Assembly: GCA_044228685.1 (NCBI GenBank)
Contig: JBGAUL010000016.1
Coordinates: forward strand, 1-64,000
Source: JBBATK01 sp044228685
Lineage (GTDB): Bacteria > Bacteroidota > Ignavibacteria > Kapaibacteriales > NICIL-2
Direction of reading: 5' to 3'
DNA length: 64,000 bases
Part shown: in pieces, positions 25,718 to 34,231 of the stretch
Layout: each line of letters starts with the position of its first letter
How positions within the stretch are numbered: position 1 is the stretch's first letter
Made by a program: the position numbers and the translations under genes
Notes under the pieces: model-generated
The model's input: the letters and a program-made list of their open reading frames with translations, nothing else
Told to the model about the DNA's origin: nothing
The model's database searches: none

Positions 25718-25728
25718 GAATGTTTTCC

Positions 25729-25758
25729 TTGGGTGCGGATGCTAGCGTCCGCACCCAA
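25729..25758 (+). promoter_or_regulatory. Strong stem-loop between atpE and atpF
   Basis: A 12-bp stem TTGGGTGCGGAT / GTCCGCACCCAA (one G-U pair) with a GCTAGC loop, lying 12 bases after the atpE stop. No U-tract follows, so it looks less like a terminator and more like an mRNA-stabilising or attenuating element that could raise subunit c output relative to downstream genes (inference). Confidence 0.6.
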
Positions 25759-25900
25759 ACGGAAGGGACACATAGTTAGACCGGATGCTGGTGAGCATTG
25801 CTCTAATCCCCCGTCGCCTTTCGTCGCTGTGCTAACACACACAAGAATGCAATGAATGATCGCTGCCTTCTTTTGATTGTTATTAACTGCGAGATAAACC

Positions 25901-26395
25901 ATGGATAATGTATTGAATATTAGTCCGGGATTGATTTTCTGGACACTGCTCAATTTTGGAATCTTCTTCGTGTTGCTGCTCAAGTTTGGTTGGCAGCCAA
26001 TGAAGGAGGCGTTGGGTGCGCGTGAGAAGACAATTCAAGATGCTATCAGCAATGCAGAAGCAGCCAACCGTGATGCGCAGAACCTCTTGAAGGAAAGCAG
26101 CGAGAAGCTGGCGCAAGCTCAAGTGGAGATGATGAACATCATCAAGGAAGGTCGCGTTCAAGCGGAGCGAATCGTAGCCAAAGCAGCTGAAGAAGCTGAA
26201 AAGGTCAAGGTTCAAAAGCTCGAAGAAGCACGCAAAGAAATGAATCGTGCTAAAGACGAAGCCTTCAATGCGCTTAAGGGTGAAGTTGCAAACTTGGTTA
26301 TGCAGGCTACCGAAAAGTTCCTGGATACAAAGCTTGACAACGACGCGCACAGAAAGCTCATCGATTCATCGATCGCTCAGGTTTCCAAAAACTAG
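25901..26395 (+). CDS. atpF: ATP synthase F0 subunit b
   Basis: The peripheral stalk subunit linking F0 to F1. The 164-residue protein has one N-terminal membrane helix (LIFWTLLNFGIFFVLLLKFGW). A long charged coiled coil follows (about 40-145, rich in Ala, Glu and Lys; EKTIQDAISNAEAANRDAQN). Length and layout are those of the family. It is separated from atpE by about 180 bases that include the stem-loop. Confidence 0.95.
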   Translation: MDNVLNISPGLIFWTLLNFGIFFVLLLKFGWQPMKEALGAREKTIQDAISNAEAANRDAQNLLKESSEKLAQAQVEMMNIIKEGRVQAERIVAKAAEEAEKVKVQKLEEARKEMNRAKDEAFNALKGEVANLVMQATEKFLDTKLDNDAHRKLIDSSIAQVSKN

Positions 26396-26471
26396 ATGTT
26401 GACTGAGGACTGAGAGTTCTCAACTCAATCATTGCACAGCAGCTCAACACTGATACACTACGAAAAAGAAA

Positions 26472-27026
26472 ATGAAACACATTCGCGTTGCTAAGCGATA
26501 CGCACTTGCACTGTTCAAGTCGGCAAAGGCTGAAAACTCACTCGAAGAAGTTAAAAACGACGCTGAGTTGATTCTTTCAGCAATCGAGCATGCAAAGGAT
26601 TTCAAAGCGGTTCTTCGTTCACCGGTCATTCAAAGCTGGCGCAAGAAGAATTTGCTCATTGAGCTCTTTAAAGAAAAAGTGTCTGTGCTGTCCATGGCCT
26701 TTCTAGAGATTTTGTGCTCGAAGAATCGTGAAGATATCACAGCTGAAATTTATGAGCAATACTACGCTTTGTACGATGAGCACTTCAACATTATGCGCGT
26801 GAGTGTCAGCAGCGCTGTTGCACTGGATGAGTCCATGCGCAAAGCAGTTGAAGCCGGCATTGAAAAACGTTTTGGAAGAAAGCCTATCGCTGACTATCAA
26901 ATCGATGCGTCATTGAAAGGTGGATTGCGAGTGCAGGTCGGTGATACCGTTCTTGACTCTTCGTTGAAGACACAACTTGAGAAGATGCATCACTCCCTGT
27001 TGAATGATCCGCAGTTTCTGAATTAA
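26472..27026 (+). CDS. atpH: ATP synthase F1 subunit delta
   Basis: Connects the top of the F1 alpha/beta ring to the b stalk. 184 residues; the start IRVAKRYALALF and the C-terminal GLRVQVGDTVLDSSLKTQLEKM are the two conserved ends of the OSCP/delta family. The middle is helical as expected. It lies 76 bases after atpF and 110 bases before atpA. Confidence 0.95.
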   Translation: MKHIRVAKRYALALFKSAKAENSLEEVKNDAELILSAIEHAKDFKAVLRSPVIQSWRKKNLLIELFKEKVSVLSMAFLEILCSKNREDITAEIYEQYYALYDEHFNIMRVSVSSAVALDESMRKAVEAGIEKRFGRKPIADYQIDASLKGGLRVQVGDTVLDSSLKTQLEKMHHSLLNDPQFLN

Positions 27027-27136
27027 GCATTCAGTAAATCGGATTCTGATTCAACAAAAAGCAGCTTTGCAGGCGAAGCGTGAAGACGCAATTGAAAATG
27101 TACACAACAAACAATTAACTATAACAAGGTACTACA

Positions 27137-28699
27137 ATGGCTGAAGTTCGTCCAGACGAGATATCGGCAATACTCCGCCGCCAACTCGCCGGTTTTGAAA
27201 AAGAAACGGAAGTACTCGAGGTTGGCACTGTACTCCAAGTTGGAGACGGTGTTGCCCGTGTTTACGGATTGTCTAATTGCATGGCTTCTGAGCTCGTTGA
27301 GTTTACCAACGGGGTGTTAGGAATGGTTCTTAACCTCGAAGAAGATAACGTCGGTGTGGTTTTGTTTGGTGACGACCGTCTTGTAAAAGAAGGCGACCAA
27401 GTAAAGCGCACCGGTAAGATTGCTTCTGTTCCTGTTGGTGAAGCTCTGCTTGGACGCGTTGTAAACCCACTCGGTGTTCCGATCGACGGCAAGGGACCAA
27501 TCAATACTCCACACCAACTTCCAATCGAACGTAAGGCTTTGGGCGTTATCTCCCGTCAGCCGGTTACCGAACCGTTGCAGACCGGTATCAAGGCTATCGA
27601 CGCGTTGATTCCAATTGGTCGTGGTCAGCGTGAGTTGATCATCGGTGACCGTCAAACTGGAAAGACAGCGGTAGCTATCGATGCAATCATCAATCAGAAA
27701 TACACACACACCGCAGAAGCAAAAGAACGTGGTATCAACCCCATGTATTGCATCTACGTTGCCGTTGGTCAAAAGGGATCGACGCTTGCAAACGTTGTTG
27801 CGACCTTGGAAAAGAATGGTGCAATGGCATATACAACAATCGTTGTTGCTAGTGCTGCTGACCCTGCTCCACTTCAATTCGTTGCTCCCTATTGTGGTAC
27901 ATCGATGGGTGAATATTTCCGCGATTCAGGACGTCATGCCTTGATCATATATGATGACTTGACAAAGCAAGCAGCTTCTTATCGTCAAGTGTCGTTGCTA
28001 TTGCGTCGTCCGCCGGGACGTGAGGCTTATCCTGGTGACGTGTTCTACCTGCACAGCCGTTTGCTCGAGCGCGCTTCAAAGCTTGCCAACAATCTTGGTG
28101 GCGGAAGCCTGACAGCTCTTCCGGTAATTGAAACACAAGCCGGTGACGTTTCGGCGTACATCCCGACAAACGTGATCTCCATTACCGACGGCCAGATCTA
28201 TCTCGAACCAAGCTTGTTCAACGCCGGTGTTCGTCCTGCTCTCAACGTAGGTATTTCGGTATCACGTGTGGGTGGTAATGCTCAGATCAAGGCAATGAAG
28301 AAGGTAGCGGGTCCGCTCAAGCTTGAGTTGGCTATGTTCCGCGAGTTGGCTGCATTCGCAAAGTTTGGATCTGACTTGGATAAGTCGACCCAACAGCAGC
28401 TGCGTCGCGGTGCTCGTTTGACTGAAATTCTTAAGCAAGACCAGTATCAACCGGTAACGGTTGAAAACCAAGTACTGCTGATCTATGCTGCAACAAATGG
28501 TCATCTTGATGATCTTCCAGTTGAGTCATTAAAGCGCTTTGAGAAAGAGTTCTTTGAATTCATGGAAGGCGCTCATGCCGATGTTATCACATCTATTGGC
28601 GTTGACAAGGAAATCAAAGCAGAGACAAAGACAAAACTTGATGCAGCACTGCAACAGTTTGTAGATGGCTTCAAGCGTAGCGTCGGCACAGCGGCGTAA
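27137..28699 (+). CDS. atpA: ATP synthase F1 subunit alpha
   Basis: The non-catalytic nucleotide-binding subunit of F1, 520 residues. The Walker A motif GDRQTGKT is at 170-177. The DELSEED-side region and the signature ALIIYDDLTKQA.SYRQVSLL.RRPPGREAYPGD are present, with the arginine-finger region VGISVSRVGGNAQIKAM. The length is normal. The next gene in the cluster is not atpG but hldD, 51 bases downstream. Confidence 0.99.
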   Translation: MAEVRPDEISAILRRQLAGFEKETEVLEVGTVLQVGDGVARVYGLSNCMASELVEFTNGVLGMVLNLEEDNVGVVLFGDDRLVKEGDQVKRTGKIASVPVGEALLGRVVNPLGVPIDGKGPINTPHQLPIERKALGVISRQPVTEPLQTGIKAIDALIPIGRGQRELIIGDRQTGKTAVAIDAIINQKYTHTAEAKERGINPMYCIYVAVGQKGSTLANVVATLEKNGAMAYTTIVVASAADPAPLQFVAPYCGTSMGEYFRDSGRHALIIYDDLTKQAASYRQVSLLLRRPPGREAYPGDVFYLHSRLLERASKLANNLGGGSLTALPVIETQAGDVSAYIPTNVISITDGQIYLEPSLFNAGVRPALNVGISVSRVGGNAQIKAMKKVAGPLKLELAMFRELAAFAKFGSDLDKSTQQQLRRGARLTEILKQDQYQPVTVENQVLLIYAATNGHLDDLPVESLKRFEKEFFEFMEGAHADVITSIGVDKEIKAETKTKLDAALQQFVDGFKRSVGTAA

Positions 28700-28750
28700 G
28701 AACGTATTCGAGACAGAGGTTAGCGCCACGTTTTTTCCATAGGCTCAGCG

Positions 28751-29716
28751 ATGATAGTATTGACCGGAGGCGCCGGATTTATCGGCAGCGCTTTTTTGCG
28801 CAAGCTCAATGCAGAGGGCATCAACGATGTACTCGTTGTAGACCATCTCGGTCAAGCTGAGAAATGGAAAAATCTTGTTTCGAAGTCCTTTCGCACTATG
28901 ATTGACAAAGACGCCTTTCTCTATGGTATGGAGCAAGGCAGCTTTGATGAAGGAATCGACTGCATCATTCACCTTGGTGCGTGTACAAACACCACTGAAC
29001 GCGATGCAGACTATCTCTTTGAAAACAATTACCACTATAGCGTGAAACTGGCAGTTCACTGCCTCAATCACGATATACGATTCATCTATGCAAGTAGCGC
29101 TGCTACCTATGGTATGGGTGAATGTGGGTACAGCGATTCAGTCTTCGATCCCCTACGTCCCATGAATATGTATGGATTCTCCAAACACATATTCGATCTG
29201 TGGGTACGACAAAATGGATGCGAAGACCGATTTGCAGGCTTGAAGTTCTTTAATGTTTTTGGACCGAATGAGTATCACAAGGACTCGATGGCCAGCATGG
29301 TCTATAAGTCCTTTCAACAGATTCAAGAACACGGACGCGTCAAGCTTTTCAGATCAACCGTTCCGGAGTACGCCGACGGAGAACAAAAACGCGACTTCAT
29401 CTATGTGAAGGATGTCATTGAAGTTCTCTGGAAGCTTTACAAGGAACCGTCGGTAAACGGCATCTTCAATCTGGGAACCGGCACAGCTCGTTCGTGGAAC
29501 GATCTTGTTGCCGCTGTTTTTGATGCCATGGGCCGTGAACGAGTCGTTGATTACGTCGACATGCCAGCGAGTTTGAAAGATCAGTATCAGAACTTCACGC
29601 AAGCTGATATGACGAAGTTGAACTCAACGGCGGCGGCTCATCAATGTCAGAGCTTAGAGGATAGTGTTCGAGATTATGTGCGCGAGTATCTGCTCCGCCC
29701 ATGGAAGTATATGTAA
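28751..29716 (+). CDS. hldD: ADP-L-glycero-D-manno-heptose-6-epimerase
   Basis: The last step of the ADP-heptose precursor pathway for the LPS inner core. A 321-residue short-chain dehydrogenase/epimerase. The Rossmann motif TGGAGFIGS is at the N-terminus. The catalytic YxxxK is in MYGFSK, preceded by YASSAATYG. The HldD-specific FFNVFGPNEYHKDSMASM is also present. It sits between atpA (51 bases upstream) and atpG (36 bases downstream) on the same strand, so it is probably transcribed with the ATP synthase genes. It implies a heptose-containing LPS. Confidence 0.95.
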   Translation: MIVLTGGAGFIGSAFLRKLNAEGINDVLVVDHLGQAEKWKNLVSKSFRTMIDKDAFLYGMEQGSFDEGIDCIIHLGACTNTTERDADYLFENNYHYSVKLAVHCLNHDIRFIYASSAATYGMGECGYSDSVFDPLRPMNMYGFSKHIFDLWVRQNGCEDRFAGLKFFNVFGPNEYHKDSMASMVYKSFQQIQEHGRVKLFRSTVPEYADGEQKRDFIYVKDVIEVLWKLYKEPSVNGIFNLGTGTARSWNDLVAAVFDAMGRERVVDYVDMPASLKDQYQNFTQADMTKLNSTAAAHQCQSLEDSVRDYVREYLLRPWKYM

Positions 29717-29752
29717 ATGAAACCAGGCTAAGAAGCCTATACTTGAGTAATT

Positions 29753-30643
29753 ATGGCTACACTTCGTGATATACGACAACGCATCGTCTCTGTAAAGAGC
29801 ACCTCAAAGATTACTTCAGCAATGAAGATGGTTGCTGCAGCTAAGCTCCGTCGCGCGCAAGATGCGATCATCGCAGCTCGTCCATACACAAACAAGCTGT
29901 CGCTCATTCTTCGCAATCTTGCATCAAGTGAGTCAGAGTTTTCACATCCCTTCTTTGATCGTCGTGAAACGGTCAATAACATCCTTGTGATTATTGTTGG
30001 TTCTGACCGCGGACTCTGTGGTGGATTCAATTCGAACTTGTTCAAAGCTGCTGCTTATCACATTGATAAGAAACTCAAGCAAGAGTATCCAAAGGCAAAA
30101 GTGAGCGTGCTACCTGTTGGCCGTCGCGCAATTACCTTCTTCAATCGCCGCTCTAATCCGATCGTCGCGACTTTTCCGGATGTGTTTTTGAAGTTGGATT
30201 TTCAGACCGTGCAAGAGATTGCACCTATTGTTACCGAAGGCTTTAGCTTCGGACAGTATGATCGCGTTCTGCTCGTGTTCAATGAGTTCAAGTCAACTAT
30301 TAAGCAAGATGTTCGTATCCTTCCCCTCCTCCCCATCGAACCTGAAAAGGAAGAAACCAAAGGCAAGAAGGAACGCACGACTGACTACATCTACGAGCCT
30401 TCTCGCGTCGAAATTTTGGATGCTCTTCTACCGAAGTATTTAAGCTTGCAATTGTGGCGCGCTCTGCTTGACTCCAATGCGGCTGAACAAGCAGCTCGTA
30501 TGTTGGCAATGGATAACGCAACAACTAACGCCCGCGATTTGATTAACGTTCTGCAGCTTGATTATAACAAGGCCCGTCAAGCAGCAATTACCACAGAAAT
30601 GCTTGAAATCGTCGGCGGTGCCGAAGCTCTGAAGTCAGTCTAA
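29753..30643 (+). CDS. atpG: ATP synthase F1 subunit gamma
   Basis: The central rotor shaft of F1. 296 residues; the N-terminus TLRDIRQRIVSVKSTSKITS and the C-terminal coiled coil NATTNARDLINVLQLDYNKA are diagnostic. GSDRGLCGGFNSN marks the Rossmann-like core. A Lys/Glu-rich insertion (PEKEETKGKKERTTDYIYEP) near residue 200 is a little longer than in E. coli. The genes for the beta and epsilon subunits do not follow and are not in this window. Confidence 0.97.
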   Translation: MATLRDIRQRIVSVKSTSKITSAMKMVAAAKLRRAQDAIIAARPYTNKLSLILRNLASSESEFSHPFFDRRETVNNILVIIVGSDRGLCGGFNSNLFKAAAYHIDKKLKQEYPKAKVSVLPVGRRAITFFNRRSNPIVATFPDVFLKLDFQTVQEIAPIVTEGFSFGQYDRVLLVFNEFKSTIKQDVRILPLLPIEPEKEETKGKKERTTDYIYEPSRVEILDALLPKYLSLQLWRALLDSNAAEQAARMLAMDNATTNARDLINVLQLDYNKARQAAITTEMLEIVGGAEALKSV

Positions 30644-30667
30644 TTCAAAGACGAAGTCTACAATCTG

Positions 30668-30718
30668 AAGTTCCTGTTAGCGGCGTGTATTGAATACACC
30701 TGAGAGCAGGAACTTTTT
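30668..30718 (+). terminator. Terminator at the end of the ATP synthase cluster
   Basis: AAGTTCCTG (30668-30676) pairs with CAGGAACTT (30707-30715), with an inner GTGTAT/ATACAC hairpin and a six-T tail. Confidence 0.85.
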
Positions 30719-30884
30719 TGTGTCTGCGTAGCCACCACATACCTCATCGGAACTCACGATTTGACTTGCCTTTGATCTCGTCACGGATCACGCCATGTAT
30801 TTCAGACTTTTTTGTGTTATGACTGAAACGTTTCGCAGGTGCTGCAGTTACTGTGGTTGAATTGTTCACCACACAATAGACATC

Positions 30885-31295
30885 ATGGATCGTCGGGAAT
30901 TTTTTACTAAGATTGGAACCGGAGCGGCTGTAGCCCTCGTAACTACCTGCCTTGGATCGTGCTCGAATTCTAACACACCTAGTGGACCGGTCGACTTCAG
31001 CCTCGATTTGAGTTCAACTCAATTTGCACCTTTGCTCACAAAAGGCAACTACATCGTCATGAACCAGTGCGTTGTGGCACACGGCATTGATGACAAGTAC
31101 TATGCAGCAACTGTTATCTGTAGTCATGAAGGAGAATCTCGAGTGACGTATAGCAAGGGCTCGAACGAATACTACTGCACAGCCCACGGAGCTCGATATA
31201 GTCTGAGTGGGTCTGGACTGAATTCCAACGGAAGCAAAGGATTGACGATTTACGCAACAGAGCTCAGTGGAATGACACTTCGCGTTCATTCCTAG
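30885..31295 (+). CDS. Tat-exported Rieske-type [2Fe-2S] lipoprotein
   Basis: A 136-residue protein. The N-terminus MDRREFFTKIG carries a twin-arginine motif. It is followed by a hydrophobic stretch and a lipobox LGSC (Cys26), so the folded cofactor protein would be exported by Tat and lipid-anchored. The Rieske cluster ligands are visible as C79-S-H81 and C98-T-A-H101, and the second motif continues as GARYSLSGSG. No cytochrome b or oxygenase genes are adjacent, so a bc1-type complex subunit is unlikely. A stand-alone electron carrier is an inference. A bidirectional terminator follows. Confidence 0.85.
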   Translation: MDRREFFTKIGTGAAVALVTTCLGSCSNSNTPSGPVDFSLDLSSTQFAPLLTKGNYIVMNQCVVAHGIDDKYYAATVICSHEGESRVTYSKGSNEYYCTAHGARYSLSGSGLNSNGSKGLTIYATELSGMTLRVHS

Positions 31296-31356
31296 ACCGT
31301 AAATCAGAACGCTTCGCGTGCTTACAAACAGATGCTTTGAGTTAAAGCTGCAACGC

Positions 31357-31389
31357 AAAACGCCGGAAGTCAAATGACTCCGGCGTTTT
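31357..31389. terminator. Bidirectional terminator between the Rieske and M3 peptidase genes
   Basis: AAAACGCCGG (31357-31366) pairs with CCGGCGTTTT (31380-31389), with extra AGTC/GACT pairing inside. The A and T runs on either side let it act on both convergent genes. Confidence 0.88.
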
Positions 31390-31453
31390 GTATTTGATAG
31401 AATTTATAACACTGAATCTGAATCTAAATCCAAAGCGTGGTCTAGGTAGCGCT

Positions 31454-33154
31454 CTAGGCAAAGTAATCGTCGTTGATTCCATCCAAGCGATGATTGATAT
31501 CGCCAATGATAGAGACGAAACTCTGCTCCTCGAAAGGTGAGTGGAGATTCGCAAGCTTTACGAGCTCAAGGAATGACTGTGAGCCTCCTGCTGAACAGAG
31601 TCGGACGTAGTCGCGCCAAGCTCCATCTCTATCGCTCTTTGTACGCACCCAAAATTGAAGGGCACACATTTGAGCCAGTGTGTAGTCGATGTAGTAAAAC
31701 GGAGACTCGTAAATGTGACGTTGCTGCTGCCAGATACCGCCGGCTTCGAGGAACTCTTCTCCATCGTAGTTACGGTGAGGTAAGTACTTCTTCTCGATGG
31801 ACAGCCACGCTTGATTTCTCTCCTTCGGTGTAGCAGTTGGATTGTCATACACGAAATGCTGGAATTCATCCACGCTAACGCCATAGGGCAAAAACAACAA
31901 CGCACCACTCAAGTGTTCGAATTGATACTTGTCTTCGTCTTCCTTAAAGAAGGACTTGATCCACTTCCATGCGAAGAACTCCATACTCATTGAGTGGATT
32001 TCGCAGGCTTCTGAGGTAGGAAAGTAATATTCAGGTACTCCAAGATTGCGACTCATGTAACACTGGAACGCGTGACCCGCTTCGTGCGTCAACACATCCA
32101 CATCGTGAGCTGTTCCATTAAAGTTCGAAAAGATGTACGGTGCTTTGAATGCAGGCAACATGGTGCAGTATCCACCGCCGGCTTTGGTCGGACGGTTAAC
32201 CAGGTCCATCAAGCCATTATCACACATGAAACTGAAGAACTCGTGTGTCTCCGGACTCATTTCCTTGTACATCTCGCGTGCGCGCTCAACGATCCAATCC
32301 GGATCACCTTTTGGCGTAGGATTACCTGATTTGAAGTGCAAGTTTTCATCGTAGATAAGGAGTTTGTCCAGACCCAAGCGATGACGTTGACGATCACGCA
32401 AACGCTGGGTAACCGGCACAATGTGCTGATGCACCTTAGAGCGATAATCAGCAACCATGCGTGCATCGTAATCCGAACGCGACATACGGGCGTAACCCAA
32501 AGGAGTGAAATTTGGGAAGCCCAATTTCTGTGCAACACTTGTGCGAAGACGAACCAACTCATCATAAATACGATCAAGCTCGTCTTTGTTTTCTTGGAAG
32601 AATTTCCACTTAGCATGACTTGCACTACGACGAACATCACGGTCAACGTGCTGTTGGTACGGAACGAGACCGGCAAGATTGCGCACTTCGCCATCGAATA
32701 AGATCTCAGCAGACGCAAGCAACTTGGAGTATTCCGTACACAAGGCATTTTCTCGTTGAAGGTCTTCGACGACTTCAGGAGAAATACACTTTACAGCAAG
32801 TTCGGCTACGCGAAAGAGCTGACTTCCCCATTGCTTCTCGAGGTCCTTACGAAACGACGAAGAAACAAGTGCCCTGTAGTACTCGTTGTTGAGTTCGCCG
32901 TAGAGAGGTCCTAAATCATCAATAAAGTCACGCTCTGCTTCATACTGCGCATCCTTCGTGTCAATACTATGACGGATGCTTGCGATTGTCATCGTTGTAT
33001 CAAGCTGATTTCTCAACTCATCGATCTTCGTGATGATCTCCGATTGCACTTCAACCGACGAAGCACTTTGAAAATCTTTGAGGTATGAGTGGAACTGACT
33101 CTTGAATGCGTTGAAATCCGGTCGTACGTATGGCAGGTCTTTGAATTGTTGCAT
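31454..33154 (-). CDS. M3 family oligoendopeptidase (PepF-like)
   Basis: A cytoplasmic zinc metallopeptidase that cuts short peptides; 566 residues from the chosen start. The zinc site HEAGH is in VLTHEAGHAFQCYMS, with the third ligand region EIHSMSMEFFAW downstream. The N-terminal helical channel domain is long and charged, as in the family. The ATG at 33154 (MQQFKDLPYVRPD) was preferred over 33217 because a promoter candidate at 33191-33220 would otherwise lie inside the coding region. No signal peptide. Confidence 0.93.
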   Translation of the reverse strand: MQQFKDLPYVRPDFNAFKSQFHSYLKDFQSASSVEVQSEIITKIDELRNQLDTTMTIASIRHSIDTKDAQYEAERDFIDDLGPLYGELNNEYYRALVSSSFRKDLEKQWGSQLFRVAELAVKCISPEVVEDLQRENALCTEYSKLLASAEILFDGEVRNLAGLVPYQQHVDRDVRRSASHAKWKFFQENKDELDRIYDELVRLRTSVAQKLGFPNFTPLGYARMSRSDYDARMVADYRSKVHQHIVPVTQRLRDRQRHRLGLDKLLIYDENLHFKSGNPTPKGDPDWIVERAREMYKEMSPETHEFFSFMCDNGLMDLVNRPTKAGGGYCTMLPAFKAPYIFSNFNGTAHDVDVLTHEAGHAFQCYMSRNLGVPEYYFPTSEACEIHSMSMEFFAWKWIKSFFKEDEDKYQFEHLSGALLFLPYGVSVDEFQHFVYDNPTATPKERNQAWLSIEKKYLPHRNYDGEEFLEAGGIWQQQRHIYESPFYYIDYTLAQMCALQFWVRTKSDRDGAWRDYVRLCSAGGSQSFLELVKLANLHSPFEEQSFVSIIGDINHRLDGINDDYFA

Positions 33155-33457
33155 TGACTTCGGGGATGCTAATGAGTGGATACTGTCCCTGCAATTTACC
33201 CCTGTAAGCGCTAACACAAAAGGAAAAGCGAGTCAGAGGTCGCTTAAGATCTCATTAGTTGTTTGATGAAGCTTACAAATGACAAATCCAGGCTGGCTAA
33301 TGTGGTCGAAATATCTTGTTTCTACCAACGCGGAGAACAAACGCGAGTAGCCTCACCTGCTGATGATCAGTTGATGTCAGAAAAGAAGAGTTTTGTCACG
33401 ATGATTTTGTGAGCACGGAGACTAACGTGCATCGACTGAAGTTGAGGTCTGCAGCAC
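33155..33457. other. Intergenic stretch between the M3 peptidase and response regulator genes
   Basis: About 300 bases. Apart from the promoter candidate at 33191-33220, no gene, RNA or strong hairpin was recognised. Confidence 0.4.
33191..33220 (-). promoter_or_regulatory. Candidate promoter of the M3 peptidase gene
   Basis: On the minus strand, TTTG (33220-33217), an 18-nt spacer and TAAATTGC (33198-33191), a partial match to TAnnTTTG. The spacing is the same as at the MerR promoter. Confidence 0.35.
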
Positions 33458-34090
33458 TTACAGCTGAGCCAAGAGACCATTGCGCAAGACGTACTGTGTG
33501 ATGTCTGCGTTATCGTTGAATTTCATCTTCTCAAGGATACGACTGCGATAGGTGCTGACAGTTTTAACGCTGAGCTCGAGTTCTTCGCTGATCTGCGTTA
33601 CTGTCTTACCGGCTGCAATCATTCGCATGACTTCGAACTCACGATCCGAGAGGAGCTCGTGTCCAGGTTCGCTTTCACCAGCCAAGTCGGCTATGATTTT
33701 GTCGGCAACGTGCGGACTCAAGTAGCGATTGCCAGCTATCACGCAATTCACAGCATCCACCAATTCTTCGGTTGCCGAAGTCTTCATGAGGTAACCGCTT
33801 GCACCTGCTTTGAGAACGCGAAGGGCGTATTGGTCTTCTGAATAAGCGCTCAGAATAAGAACAGGAAGTTCCGGTTTAATGTCCTTGACGGCTTTGAGCG
33901 TTTCCAATCCATCCATACCAGGCATCGAAATATCGAGGATCAGTACATCAAGATCCTTTTCCCTTACGTATTCGACAGCTTGAAAACCGTCTTCAACTTC
34001 ATCAACAACGATGTCGAGTGCGCACACCAAAAAGAGCTTTAGCCCCTCGCGCATTATCGGATGGTCGTCTGCTATAAGAGCTCGAATCAT
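33458..34090 (-). CDS. NarL/FixJ-type response regulator
   Basis: A 210-residue two-component regulator. The receiver domain (1-120) has the acidic pocket Asp8-Asp9, the phosphoacceptor Asp53 (LILDISMPGMDGLE), Ser81 and Lys103 (SGYLMKT). The C-terminal LuxR/GerE helix-turn-helix (about 145-205) is LLSDREFEVMRMIAAGKT...ISEELELSVKTVSTYRSRI. No histidine kinase is adjacent; the TPR kinase at the right edge of the window is far away. A TAGCTTTG element at 34156-34149 may be its -7 promoter element. Confidence 0.95.
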   Translation of the reverse strand: MIRALIADDHPIMREGLKLFLVCALDIVVDEVEDGFQAVEYVREKDLDVLILDISMPGMDGLETLKAVKDIKPELPVLILSAYSEDQYALRVLKAGASGYLMKTSATEELVDAVNCVIAGNRYLSPHVADKIIADLAGESEPGHELLSDREFEVMRMIAAGKTVTQISEELELSVKTVSTYRSRILEKMKFNDNADITQYVLRNGLLAQL

Positions 34091-34148
34091 AGAAATTCTC
34101 CGCTGTGTATCGCGTAGTGGTGGTTGGGCCGTCTTCGATGACCTTCTG

Positions 34149-34156
34149 CAAAGCTA
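34149..34156 (-). promoter_or_regulatory. Possible -7 element for the response regulator gene
   Basis: TAGCTTTG on the minus strand matches TAnnTTTG exactly, 59 bases before the start codon. No clear TTTG lies at the expected -33 position. Confidence 0.3.
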
Positions 34157-34231
34157 CACAATTGGGCTGTTTTTGCGGGTTTCTCAATTGGCACAATCAT
34201 TGCAATCTGATTAGAAACATTGATTCTTGTT

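Noticed and set aside
30885..31295. Cytochrome bc1/b6f Rieske subunit
   Set aside because: No cytochrome b or c1 genes are adjacent, and the protein has a lipobox in place of the usual long membrane anchor.
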